Shown piece after piece: positions 29,382 through 37,708 of a stretch of 64,000 bases of DNA; within the stretch, counting starts at the first letter, position 1, and each line of letters begins with the position of its first letter. Origin of the DNA: Klebsiella michiganensis. GTDB lineage: Bacteria > Pseudomonadota > Gammaproteobacteria > Enterobacterales > Enterobacteriaceae. The notes under the pieces are model-generated. The model was given only the letters and a program-made list of their open reading frames with translations. It had not been told where the DNA came from and searched no databases. The position numbers and the translations under genes are program-made. Location: the NCBI RefSeq assembly GCF_002925905.1, contig NZ_PRDB01000004.1, forward strand, positions 434,001-498,000, written 5' to 3'.

Positions 29382-29801
29382 GCTGCAGAACCCCGTTCGT
29401 GATGTGGTGTAAATATTTTGTATTTTTATGGTTAAAAAGCATTCTGTACTTTTATTAAACAACGCTACTTTTACCATTATCTTTAATGGTTTAGCGAGGT
29501 TTTTTGCCTGAATACAGAGTAAAATCTCTATTTTTCAGTCGATTAAGCAAAGATAATATTCTGTATTTGCTGGAAGATAAACAAAAAAAGTCCAGTAAAC
29601 AGCATAAAATAACGATACATAAGGCGGAATAAAACGCTACATATCAGGTTAAAATTCTGCTTATTTTTCGATCCATGATGAATTGCTCTACCCTGCTCCT
29701 TCCAGGAAAACGAATCCCCTGATGAACAGGCAAAAAACGGCGCTCCGCCTGGCAGGGAATTTGGATACACTAAAGCCTCTGTTTTGACTGGACCCTCGCG
29801 T
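29382..29801. other. AT-rich control region between livK and panM
   Basis: The region holds the divergent promoters of livKHMGF and panM. ATTCTGTA occurs at 29441 and again near 29559, with a partial inverse ATACAGAGTAAAAT at 29512. Such AT-rich TTCTG/CAGA motifs resemble Lrp sites, and Lrp represses liv genes in E. coli. For panM a possible -10 is TACACT at 29766. No gene was found here. Confidence 0.45.
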
Positions 29802-30188
29802 ATGAAACTGACCATTATTCGTTTACAGCACTTCAGCGATCAGGATCGCATCGACTTAGGTAAAATCTGGCCGTCGCAGGATCTCGCGGCGCTGGCTCTG
29901 GATGAGAGCCATCGTATTTATGCCGCCCGCTTCAATGAGCGCCTGCTGGCCGCGGTTCGCGTAACGCTAAACGGCGTTGAGAGCGAACTCAGCGCGCTGT
30001 GCGTGCGTGAAGTGACCCGCCGTCGCGGCGTCGGACAGTATTTAGTGGAAGAGGTGCTAAGGGATAACCCGGAAATCAGCAGCTGGCGCATCGCGGATGC
30101 CGACGCGGAAGACCGCGGCGTGATGGCGGCGTTTATGCAGGCGCTGGGCTTTAACGCGCAAACCGGCGCTTGGGTAAAAAAGCAATAA
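29802..30188 (+). CDS. panM: PanD maturation/regulation factor PanM (PanZ)
   Basis: 128 aa from ATG 29802 (MKLTIIRLQHFSDQDRIDLG), E. coli 127. GNAT-fold protein with the acetyl-CoA motif VREVTRRRGVGQYLVEEVL at residues 67-85. In E. coli it binds pro-PanD with acetyl-CoA to trigger cleavage to active aspartate decarboxylase and then to limit pantothenate synthesis. The position between livK and livJ is conserved. ATG 29784 in frame would add six residues and is not favoured. Confidence 0.93.
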   Translation: MKLTIIRLQHFSDQDRIDLGKIWPSQDLAALALDESHRIYAARFNERLLAAVRVTLNGVESELSALCVREVTRRRGVGQYLVEEVLRDNPEISSWRIADADAEDRGVMAAFMQALGFNAQTGAWVKKQ

Positions 30189-30210
30189 ATCGGCGAAAGA
30201 AGGCTGAACA

Positions 30211-30492
30211 TTCCCGGATTGCGGCGTAACGCCTTATCCGGGCTACAAAAAACCAGACCGCACCAGCCTGTAGCCCGGGTAAGCGCAGCGCGACCCGGGA
30301 AGAAACCGTACCAATGCATCAACCCCGGTGCATTCCCCGGGTTGCGGCGTAACGCCTTACCCGGGCTACAAAAAACCAGACCGCACCAGCCTGTAGCCCG
30401 GGTAAGCGCAGCGCGACCCGGGAAGAAACCGCACCAATGCATCAACCCCGGCGCATTCCCCGGGTTGCGGCGTAAAGCCTTACCCGGGCTAC
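30211..30492. repeat. Tandem 123-bp array of REP-like GTAGCCCGGGTAAGCGC elements
   Basis: GCGGCGTAA begins at 30221, 30344 and 30467, giving exact 123-bp spacing and about 2.3 copies. Each unit contains the two arms CCGGGTTGCGGCGTAACGCC and GTAGCCCGGGTAAGCGCAGC in opposed orientation. Copies differ at only a few bases, so the duplication is recent. Frames that cross it are not genes. Confidence 0.9.
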
Positions 30493-30497
30493 CGACT

Positions 30498-30524
30498 AAA
30501 AAAGGCAACTTACGTTGCCTTTTT
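30498..30524. terminator. Bidirectional terminator between panM and livJ
   Basis: AAAAAAGGCAAC and GTTGCCTTTTT enclose TTAC, giving A and T runs on both strands. Confidence 0.85.
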
Positions 30525-30697
30525 GCTTTTACCTTTCTCCTCGCCTATGCGAAGAGGCAAGGATCAACTGATTTAACCAAGAATTTCGCGTTGCAGAAAG
30601 GCGTCAAGACCCGAAATCCCCGGGAGCTTACATCGGTAAGTGACCGGGGTTGAGGGATGCAGACAACGCATCTGCGGCGTGAAAGGCGCAGGTTAAA

Positions 30698-31801
30698 TTA
30701 TTTGGCGTCGGTCGCCGTACCATTAGCATGCCAGGTAAACACGCCGAACTCGAAGCCCTTCAGATCGCCCTTCTCGTTCCAGGTGAGCGGCCCCATTACG
30801 GTGTCGACCGTTGCGCCCTTCAGGTATTTAGCGATTTCAGCCGGATCTTCTGACTGATTCAGGCCCGCTTCCAGCGACTGCAGCGCGGCATAGGTGGTCC
30901 ACACGAACGCGCCGCTTGGATCCTGTTTCTTCGCTTTGATCGCATCCACAATCGGTTTGTTCGCCGGAACCTGGTCGTAGTTTTTCGGCTTGGTGACCAG
31001 CATACCTTCCGCAGAAGCGCCCGCGATATTAGACAGGGACACGTTCGCTACCCCTTCCGGCCCCATAAACTGCGTTTTCAGGCCAGCGGCGCGAGACTGA
31101 CGCAGGATCTGCCCCATCTCCGGGTGGTAGCCGCCGTAGTAGACGAAGTCGATATTCTCTTTCTTCAGACGCGCCACCAGGGTAGAGAAGTCTTTCTCAC
31201 CGGCAGTGATACCGTCAAAGAACACCACGTTAGCGCCGCCCTTCTTCAGGTTATCCTGTACCGCGCGGGCCAGGCCCTCGCCATACTGCTGTTTGTCGTG
31301 GACAATCGCGATGCGCTGCGGCTTCACTTTTTCCAGGATGTATTTGGCAGCGGTTGGCCCCTGATCGGAGTCCAGACCGGTGGTGCGCAGAATCAGATGA
31401 TAGCCGCGAGCCGTCAGCTCCGGCGCGGTGGCCGCCGGGGTGATCATCAGCACGCCTTCATCTTCATAGATATCAGACGCCGGCTGGGTGGAAGAAGAGC
31501 ACAGGTGGCCGATAACGTATTTGATACCGTCGTTAATCACTTTGTTAGCGACGGCAACCGCTTGTTTCGGGTCACAGGCGTCGTCGTATTTTACCATCTG
31601 CAGCTTATTGCCTTTGATACCGCCTTTGGCGTTGATATCGGCAATGGCCTGCTCTGCGCCAGTAAACTCCTGGTCACCGTACTGCGCTACCGGACCGGAC
31701 ATCGCGCCAACGACGGCGACTTTGATATCTTCGGCCATTGCCGCACCGCTCATGATTAAGGCAATACATCCTGCCAGTAACGCTTTACCCTTCATATTCA
31801 T
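30698..31801 (-). CDS. livJ: Leu/Ile/Val(/Thr) periplasmic binding protein LivJ
   Basis: 367 aa from ATG 31801 ([19 protein letters not shown]), equal to E. coli and 7-8 nt behind GGGAG; a start six nt downstream is also possible. The signal peptide ends near AAMA, and the mature part begins [20 protein letters not shown]. It shares LivHMGF with LivK. It is monocistronic, with its own promoter in the AT-rich 31802-31960. Confidence 0.95.
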   Translation of the reverse strand: MNMKGKALLAGCIALIMSGAAMAEDIKVAVVGAMSGPVAQYGDQEFTGAEQAIADINAKGGIKGNKLQMVKYDDACDPKQAVAVANKVINDGIKYVIGHLCSSSTQPASDIYEDEGVLMITPAATAPELTARGYHLILRTTGLDSDQGPTAAKYILEKVKPQRIAIVHDKQQYGEGLARAVQDNLKKGGANVVFFDGITAGEKDFSTLVARLKKENIDFVYYGGYHPEMGQILRQSRAAGLKTQFMGPEGVANVSLSNIAGASAEGMLVTKPKNYDQVPANKPIVDAIKAKKQDPSGAFVWTTYAALQSLEAGLNQSEDPAEIAKYLKGATVDTVMGPLTWNEKGDLKGFEFGVFTWHANGTATDAK

Positions 31802-32057
31802 CCTGAGGCTCCCCATTATTATGGTTTTTGCATTTGTTGTGATGTTGTTTATTAGCGCATTATTCTAATTAGACACATAAGAAAAGCATATGATAGTTAG
31901 ATTAGGGTCTGCCGCCTGCGCTTTTGCAGCACACTATGCTAAACATACCGTCATTCAGGAGAATTGGAAACGATAAAATTGCGGAGTATGTAACAGATAA
32001 GTGACAAATAAAAACCCGCGCCGGAATAAACCGAACGCGGTGGCATGAGCAACGCGA

Positions 32058-33302
32058 CTACCAGCCCGCAGGCAGGTAGCCAAAGGCCGAAGCGATGGCG
32101 TAGGCGGCGCTGCAAAGATAGAGCAATACGATGAAGATCTGGATTAAGGGATGCGTGATTAGCGCCGGGCAGGTCCAGCCGGGGGTGATATCACCCTGCC
32201 GACGCGAGCCTTTGAGGATCAGGATCGGCATGATAGATAAAATCACCCCGCTAAATACTCCGGCAAAATAGAGCGCGTTCACGAAGGACACCATCCCGCT
32301 ATAGGCCAGAATAAAAGGCGGCACGGCGACCACTAACAGCACCTTAAAGCGTTTGAACGGCTGCTCGTCGTTACCCAGGCGAAACTGATCGAAAATATTG
32401 GTCAGGAAGCTTCCGCCCAGCCCCCAATAGGAGGTCAGCATCGCGCAGAGCGCAAAAAGATTTGCCGAGAAGAAAGCCCACTCGCCGAGCGCCCTGCCCC
32501 AGGAAATGGTTGCCACATCAGAAATATTATCCAGCCCGCTTAATGCAATCACCGAAAGCGGGACCAGCGCCAGCAGGCAAAAGGTTAATAACATCCCCAC
32601 CATAATGGCCTTCGGCAGCTTCTCCGGTTTATCGGCGAAACCGCGCGCCATTTCCGGCACGATATACTGCGCGGAGAAGCAGAACGCGACCACATTAAAC
32701 ACTGGCACCATATACAGCCAGTTACCTTCAAGTAAATAACTCACGCTCGCGGTTTCTTTCAGCAACGTCGCGGCAACCAAAATGGTTATCATAACGACCA
32801 TGCCGATACTGATGAATTTCTCACCCCTGCCAATCGCCTTCAGGCCAAGATAAAGCACCCCGGCCGCCGGAATAAAAAACAGCGCGCTGCCCAGGGCCGG
32901 CGAGATGCCGAATAACGAATGCAATAATTTTCCGCTGCCGGTCATATAAGCCGTCAGCGCGCCGACGCTGTTGACGCAAACAGAGAGGAACATCATCAGC
33001 GCGCCAAAGCGGCCGACGTAGCGCTGCGACAGGCCGCTAAGCTGCAGATGCTTACGCGTGCGCAGCGTCGATTCCGCCACGTAGAGCATGGTGATGGTCG
33101 TCAGGCTACCGACCACAATCAGCCAAAACAGCAGCGGCAGAAAGCCCGCTTTGCTGGAGGCATAGGCGATGGATAGCACCCCAGCGCCGATATTGGTGCC
33201 GACGATCATCGACACGCCTTCAATGAAACTGAGGGATTTTGCAGGTACAGCGGTACGCTCCCGGCTCGTCAGAGCCGGAGAAAAGGTGGAGTTGTCAGAC
33301 AT
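32058..33302 (-). CDS. Aromatic amino acid permease (TyrP/Mtr-like, HAAAP family)
   Basis: 414 aa from ATG 33302 (MSDNSTFSPALTS), with about 11 membrane segments. The first one carries GVSMIVGTNIGAGVLSIAYA, the HAAAP substrate motif. It is closest to the tyrosine/tryptophan permeases TyrP, TnaB and Mtr, but the substrate is not certain. The coding frame is intact, yet an IS element ends about 7 bp upstream of the ATG, so the original promoter and ribosome binding site are detached. A GTG at 33323, inside the IS repeat and in frame, follows AAGGAGGGA and could serve as a new start. It is absent between livJ and rpoH in E. coli K-12. Confidence 0.8.
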   Translation of the reverse strand: MSDNSTFSPALTSRERTAVPAKSLSFIEGVSMIVGTNIGAGVLSIAYASSKAGFLPLLFWLIVVGSLTTITMLYVAESTLRTRKHLQLSGLSQRYVGRFGALMMFLSVCVNSVGALTAYMTGSGKLLHSLFGISPALGSALFFIPAAGVLYLGLKAIGRGEKFISIGMVVMITILVAATLLKETASVSYLLEGNWLYMVPVFNVVAFCFSAQYIVPEMARGFADKPEKLPKAIMVGMLLTFCLLALVPLSVIALSGLDNISDVATISWGRALGEWAFFSANLFALCAMLTSYWGLGGSFLTNIFDQFRLGNDEQPFKRFKVLLVVAVPPFILAYSGMVSFVNALYFAGVFSGVILSIMPILILKGSRRQGDITPGWTCPALITHPLIQIFIVLLYLCSAAYAIASAFGYLPAGW

Positions 33303-33315
33303 AATATTTAATGAG

Positions 33316-33327
33316 ATGGTCACTCCC
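33316..33327 (+). repeat. Left subterminal inverted repeat of the IS
   Basis: ATGGTCACTCCC is the exact reverse complement of the copy at 34621-34632. It is 49 bp upstream of the transposase start and 14 bp upstream of the permease ATG on the other strand. Confidence 0.85.
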
Positions 33328-33375
33328 TCCTTCCCGGTACTATGCTGAGGACAGGCTTTCATTCGGAGAACTATC

Positions 33376-34380
33376 ATGGAAAACATTGCGCTCATTGGTA
33401 TCGATCTGGGTAAAAACTCTTTCCATATTCATTGCCAGGATCGTCGCGGGAAGGCTGTTTACCGTAAAAAATTTACCCGGCCAAAGTTGATCGAATTTTT
33501 GGCGACATGCCCCGCTACAACCATCGCAATGGAAGCCTGTGGCGGTTCTCACTTTATGGCACGCAAGTTGGAAGAGTTGGGGCATTCCCCAAAGCTGATA
33601 TCACCACAATTTGTCCGCCCGTTCGTTAAAAGCAATAAAAACGACTTTGTCGACGCCGAAGCTATTTGTGAAGCTGCATCGCGTCCGTCTATGCGTTTTG
33701 TGCAGCCCAGAACGGAATCTCAGCAGGCAATGCGGGCTCTGCATCGTGTCCGTGAATCCCTGGTTCAGGATAAGGTAAAAACAACCAATCAAATGCATGC
33801 TTTTCTGCTGGAATTTGGCATTAGCGTTCCCCGAGGAGCTGCCGTTATTAGCCGACTGAGTACCATTCTTGAGGATAATAGTTTGCCTCTTTACCTCAGC
33901 CAGTTATTGCTGAAATTACAACAGCATTATCACTATCTTGTTGAGCAGATTAAAGATTTGGAATCCCAGTTGAAACGAAAGTTGGACGAAGATGAGGTTG
34001 GACAGCGCTTGCTGAGCATTCCCTGCGTCGGAACACTGACAGCGAGTACTATTTCAACTGAGATTGGCGACGGGAAGCAGTACGCCAGCAGCCGTGACTT
34101 TGCGGCGGCAACAGGGCTTGTACCTCGGCAGTACAGCACGGGAGGTAGGACGACATTGCTGGGAATTAGTAAGCGAGGTAATAAAAAGATCCGAACTTTG
34201 TTGGTTCAATGTGCCAGGGTATTCATACAAAAACTGGAACACCAGTCTGGCAAATTGGCCGATTGGGTCAGGGATTTACTGTGCCGGAAAAGCAACTTTG
34301 TCGTCACTTGTGCTCTGGCAAACAAGCTGGCCAGAATAGCCTGGGCCCTAACGGCACGACAGCAAACTTATGTAGCATAA
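33376..34380 (+). CDS. IS1111-group DEDD transposase/recombinase
   Basis: 334 aa. The N-terminal RuvC-like DEDD domain shows IGIDLGKNSFHIHC at residues 7-20, TTIAMEACGGSHFMAR near 50 and SNKNDFVDAEAICEA near 88. The C-terminal transposase_20 domain shows RLLSIPCVGTLTASTISTEI (about 214-233), FAAATGLVPRQYSTGGR and GISKRGNKKIRTLLVQCAR, with the conserved Ser. By recall it is nearly identical to IS5075/IS4321 transposases. No frameshift is seen. Base composition is lower in GC than the flanking genes. Confidence 0.93.
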   Translation: MENIALIGIDLGKNSFHIHCQDRRGKAVYRKKFTRPKLIEFLATCPATTIAMEACGGSHFMARKLEELGHSPKLISPQFVRPFVKSNKNDFVDAEAICEAASRPSMRFVQPRTESQQAMRALHRVRESLVQDKVKTTNQMHAFLLEFGISVPRGAAVISRLSTILEDNSLPLYLSQLLLKLQQHYHYLVEQIKDLESQLKRKLDEDEVGQRLLSIPCVGTLTASTISTEIGDGKQYASSRDFAAATGLVPRQYSTGGRTTLLGISKRGNKKIRTLLVQCARVFIQKLEHQSGKLADWVRDLLCRKSNFVVTCALANKLARIAWALTARQQTYVA

Positions 34381-34620
34381 CGGCAGAAATACACCGGTTT
34401 AAAGAATTACTGATCTGGTTTTGCGAATACTGATATTGATGATACTAACGGCCCACCGGCCTGTTGAGGAACCTGTAAAACGGAAAGGCTCATTGAAGCC
34501 GTATATTTTCTGGAGGTTCATCAGGCGCGGAACTCATCAAGGCGCGGGAATAAAATCCCATTCAGACGCCGGATAGATTCAAGCAAGCCAACTTGTCGTC
34601 AAAATCGGTGTTGCAAAAAC
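34381..34620 (+). ncRNA. Probable guide (seek/bridge) RNA region of the IS
   Basis: 240 noncoding bp lie between the transposase stop and the right repeat. In IS1111-group elements this segment is known to encode the RNA that pairs with target and donor DNA. Here AAAACGGAA (34477-34485) is the reverse complement of TTCCGTTTT (34636-34644) just outside the right end, and it also occurs in the Tn21 terminal repeat that IS5075 targets. RNA boundaries and folding are not determined. Confidence 0.5.
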
Positions 34621-34632
34621 GGGAGTGACCAT
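34621..34632 (-). repeat. Right subterminal inverted repeat of the IS
   Basis: GGGAGTGACCAT is an exact inverted copy of 33316-33327. Confidence 0.85.
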
Positions 34633-34778
34633 AGATTCCGTTTTATTCCGGCAGCGTGCGCCGCCGGAAAAAAGGTGATATCAGGGTGAAATACCACTCA
34701 CGCTGAGCATGAATAACCAGACTGCGGCTTCCTGTTTCTGTTGGGCTTCCCTGCCGCCGCAACTGGATGTAAGACTGA

Positions 34779-36044
34779 CTAGCCCTTCAGCACGCGGGCC
34801 AGAATATCCAGCGCTTTCGTAAACTGCGCATCCGGAATCGTTAACGGATAGAGGAAGCGAATGACGTTGCCATAGACGCCGCAGCTCAGCAGCAGCAGGC
34901 CGTTCTCCTGGGCTTGTTGCTGGATTTGACGGGTGATCTCCGCCGACGGCTCGCCGGTTTGCGGATCGTTAAACTCTACCGCCACCATCGACCCCTGGCC
35001 GCGTACGTCAGCAATCGCCGGGCAGCTTTGACGCGCCTGATTCAGCACCTCTTTCAGATGGCTGCCTAAGCGCTCAGCGCGCTGGCACAACTGTTCTTCT
35101 TCAATCACGTCCAGCACCGCATGCGCGGCCGCGACCGCCAGCGGGTTACCGGCATAGGTGCCGCCCAGACCGCCCGGCGCAGGCGCATCCATCACCTCGG
35201 CGCGACCTACCACGCCGGAGAGCGGGAAACCGCCGGCCAGGCTTTTGGCCATCGTCATCAGGTCAGGCTTCACATCATAGTGCTGCATCGCAAATAGCTT
35301 GCCGGTGCGCGCAAAGCCGGTTTGTACTTCATCGGCAATCAGCAGAATGCCGTGGGTATCGCACAGCGCGCGCAGCGCCTGCATAAACTCAGGCGGGGCA
35401 ACGTTAAAGCCGCCTTCCCCCTGAATCGGCTCCAGCACAATCGCCGCCACCTGATCGGCCGCGATATCCGCTTTGAAAATGCGCTCCAGGCTCTTCATCG
35501 CATCGGCGGTGGTAATGCCATGGGCGGCGTTAGGGTAGACGGCGTGATAAACCGAGCCCGGGAACGGGCCGAAACCAATCTTGTAAGGCGCCACTTTGCC
35601 GGTCAGCGCCATGGTCATAAACGTACGGCCGTGGAAGCCGCCGCCGAAGGTAATCAACCCCGGACGACCGGTATAAGCGCGCGCGATTTTCACCGCGTTT
35701 TCAACGGCTTCCGCCCCGGTGGTAAAGAACGCCGTTTTTGCCGGACCGTCAATCGGCGCCAGTTCGTTAATCCGCTCGGCCAGCGTGACATAGCTTTCGT
35801 ACGGGACAATCTGGTAAGCCGTGTGGGTAAAGGCCTGCAGCTGCTGTTCAACGGCGGCAACGATTTTGGGGTGGCGATGGCCGGTATTCAGCACCGCGAT
35901 GCCGGCGGCGAAATCGATCACCTCATTCCCTTCAATATCCCACAGCGTAGCGTTCTCCGCTTTCTCAACAAAGTAGCTGCACATCACCCCTACGCCGCGC
36001 GGAGTCGCCTGCTGGCGACGCTGATTCAGTTCTGAACTTTTCAC
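34779..36044 (-). CDS. 4-Aminobutyrate aminotransferase, PuuE/GabT-like
   Basis: Class III PLP aminotransferase of 421 aa, the length of E. coli PuuE and clearly closer to it than to GabT (NATLWDIEGNEVIDFAAGIA, AYQIVPYESYVTLAERIN, VIRFLYPLTIPDAQF). The PLP Lys is in TMAKSLAGGFPLSGV near residue 267, and the Asp in LLIADEVQTGFARTG. Converts GABA to succinate semialdehyde. Start GTG 36044 follows AGGAGATTCTCG. It stands alone rather than in a puu operon, divergent from a MocR-type regulator that probably controls it. Confidence 0.88.
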   Translation of the reverse strand: MKSSELNQRRQQATPRGVGVMCSYFVEKAENATLWDIEGNEVIDFAAGIAVLNTGHRHPKIVAAVEQQLQAFTHTAYQIVPYESYVTLAERINELAPIDGPAKTAFFTTGAEAVENAVKIARAYTGRPGLITFGGGFHGRTFMTMALTGKVAPYKIGFGPFPGSVYHAVYPNAAHGITTADAMKSLERIFKADIAADQVAAIVLEPIQGEGGFNVAPPEFMQALRALCDTHGILLIADEVQTGFARTGKLFAMQHYDVKPDLMTMAKSLAGGFPLSGVVGRAEVMDAPAPGGLGGTYAGNPLAVAAAHAVLDVIEEEQLCQRAERLGSHLKEVLNQARQSCPAIADVRGQGSMVAVEFNDPQTGEPSAEITRQIQQQAQENGLLLLSCGVYGNVIRFLYPLTIPDAQFTKALDILARVLKG

Positions 36045-36122
36045 CGAGAATCTCCTGTCATGTGTGTCACGTTATCGCAACAAATCCGAAACTATGTCGT
36101 TTATTTACACAGGATTTGGCCC

Positions 36123-36128
36123 TATAAT
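36123..36128 (+). promoter_or_regulatory. -10 element of the MocR-type regulator gene
   Basis: A perfect TATAAT lies 33 nt upstream of the TTG start, with a weak TTTATT -35 at 17-nt spacing. CCAATT occurs downstream at about 36135 and again overlapping the start codon. MocR proteins bind direct repeats, so these are operator candidates. Confidence 0.5.
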
Positions 36129-36161
36129 CGAGTACCAATTCAGATTATCTGAGGGATCCAA

Positions 36162-37676
36162 TTGCGTTCGCTTATCGCAGACCTGGTGCTGGTCAGATTG
36201 CAGAAAGAAACCGACCCGCTCCTGCACAAGCGCCTTTACAAGGCGATTCGCCACGCCATTCTGGATGGTTCTCTCCCGCCCCATAGCCGCCTGCCCCCTT
36301 CACGGGATCTGGCGGGAGAGCTGAGAATGTCGCGCAACACAATTTTAACAGTTTACGAACAATTGCTGGCTGAGGGGTACGTCGTGTCCCGTCGCGGCAG
36401 CGGAACATTCGTCGCAAAAACGCTGCCCGATATGTTTCTTCCCGCCAGCAGCGCCAGTGAAAGCAGCCCTGTGCTAGCAGCCAGCGCGCCCATCTCCCGG
36501 CGCGGCCAGCATCTGCTGGGGCACATCAGCGCCAGCCCGCGTCAGTGGGGGGCATTTATCCCCGGCGTACCGGACGTCAATGCGTTTCCCCACCCGCTGT
36601 TCAGTAAAATCCAGGCGCGTATCAGTCGCCGTCCAAAACCCGAACAGCTCAGCTATAGCTGTAACGGCGGAACGGCCGAGCTGCAGCACGCGTTGGTGGA
36701 CTATCTGAGAGTAGCGCGCGGCGTTCAGTGCCAGGCAGATCAAATTCTTATTACTGAAGGGATCCACCAGGCTATCGACCTGATCACCCGCATGCTGTGC
36801 GACCGCGGCGATCTCGCCTGGGTGGAGGAGCCGTCCTACTGGGGCATTCGCCATGTGCTGGCGATGAATGAAGTGCGGGCCGAGCCCGTAGTGGTTGATG
36901 CCAGCGGCCTGTGTCCGCCCGAAAGCATAGCCGAAGCGCCGCGGCTGATCTTCGTTACGCCATCCCATCAGTACCCCCTCGGCGCGGTAATGAGCCTTGA
37001 GCGCCGACAGCGCCTGCTCACCCTGGCCCATCAGCACGGCAGCTGGATTGTGGAAGATGATTACGACAGCGAGTTTCGCTTTTCCGGCCAGCCGATCCCG
37101 GCGCTACAGGGCTTAGTCCCCGAAGCGCCGGTGGTCTACGTCGGTACGTTCAGTAAAACGCTCTACCCGGGGCTGCGGCTGGGCTACGTCGTGCTGCCTC
37201 GCCCGCTGGCGGCTGAACTCAAAAACGCCCACGCCGAGCTCTACCGCGGCGGCCATTCGCTTATTCAGCTGGCGCTGGCGGAATTTATCAACGCCGGTCA
37301 TTACTCGGCGCATATTCGCCGCATGCGCCTGCTCTACAGCCGCCGTCGCGTCTTTTTGACCGAGCTGATTCAGCGGCACTGCGGGCCGCACGCGCTGTCG
37401 GACTTCAGCGATAATGCCGGACTGCATTTGATCCTGAATTTGCCGGATGAGGCGGATGACGTGGCGATTGCCCGCGATGCCAACGCGCGCCATATTTTAG
37501 TGCGTCCGCTGTCGCGCTATTACCTGACGGCGCAGCGGAAGAAAGGGCTGTTGATGGGTTTTGCTTCGCAGCCGGAAACGCAGATGGAACCGGCGTTCAA
37601 CGTCCTGCTTGAGTGTCTGAAAATGCACTGCCCGCAGGCGCTGGCGGAGGCAGAAAAACAAAACGCCCCATCGTAA
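36162..37676 (+). CDS. MocR-family (GntR-HTH/aminotransferase) regulator
   Basis: 504 aa. The N-terminal GntR winged HTH (LHKRLYKAIRHAILDGSLPP, LPPSRDLAGELRMSRNTILT, residues 20-62) is joined to a fold-type I aminotransferase domain with the PLP Lys in VGTFSKTLYPGLRLGYVVLP near residue 333. The start is TTG 36162 behind GAGGGATCCAA; the next Met lies inside the HTH. The arrangement with a divergent GABA transaminase mirrors gabR-gabT of Bacillus. The 3' end contains the rpoH terminator stem. Confidence 0.9.
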   Translation: MRSLIADLVLVRLQKETDPLLHKRLYKAIRHAILDGSLPPHSRLPPSRDLAGELRMSRNTILTVYEQLLAEGYVVSRRGSGTFVAKTLPDMFLPASSASESSPVLAASAPISRRGQHLLGHISASPRQWGAFIPGVPDVNAFPHPLFSKIQARISRRPKPEQLSYSCNGGTAELQHALVDYLRVARGVQCQADQILITEGIHQAIDLITRMLCDRGDLAWVEEPSYWGIRHVLAMNEVRAEPVVVDASGLCPPESIAEAPRLIFVTPSHQYPLGAVMSLERRQRLLTLAHQHGSWIVEDDYDSEFRFSGQPIPALQGLVPEAPVVYVGTFSKTLYPGLRLGYVVLPRPLAAELKNAHAELYRGGHSLIQLALAEFINAGHYSAHIRRMRLLYSRRRVFLTELIQRHCGPHALSDFSDNAGLHLILNLPDEADDVAIARDANARHILVRPLSRYYLTAQRKKGLLMGFASQPETQMEPAFNVLLECLKMHCPQALAEAEKQNAPS

Positions 37677-37687
37677 TGTGGGGCGTT
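37655..37687 (-). terminator. rpoH terminator overlapping the end of the MocR gene
   Basis: AACGCCCCA and TGGGGCGTT enclose 8 nt. On the minus strand the stem is followed by TTGTTTTTCTG. The left arm lies within the last codons of the convergent regulator gene (stop at 37676). Confidence 0.85.
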
Positions 37688-37708
37688 ATCGGGGGACTGG
37701 CGCTCAGA

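Larger units (their letters stand above)
33309..34635 (+). mobile_element. IS110-family, IS1111-group insertion sequence (IS5075/IS4321-like)
   Basis: It contains a DEDD transposase gene flanked by 12-bp inverted repeats ATGGTCACTCCC (33316-33327) and GGGAGTGACCAT (34621-34632). In the IS1111 group these repeats are subterminal, with about 7 bp outside on the left and 3 bp on the right, which gives 1327 bp here. That is the length I recall for IS5075 and IS4321. No target duplication is expected. The element appears complete. It sits between the permease start and the GABA transaminase gene. Confidence 0.85.

Noticed and set aside
30211..30492. CRISPR-like array
   Set aside because: The whole 123-bp unit is repeated with no short repeat plus unique spacers, and there are no cas genes.
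29918..30653. Repeat proteins encoded on both strands across panM and the 123-bp array
   Set aside because: The apparent peptide repeats (FFPGRAALTRATGW type) are translations of the REP-like DNA repeat and overlap panM.
34646..34669. Hairpin TTCCGGC...GCCGGAA as terminator of the GABA transaminase gene
   Set aside because: On the minus strand the stem is followed by TAAAACGG rather than a T-run, and it lies over 100 nt past the stop.
34636..34780. Remnant of a Tn21-family transposon end beside the IS
   Set aside because: Only the 9-bp core AAAACGGAA is shared; the GGGG terminus and the rest of the 38-bp repeat are absent.
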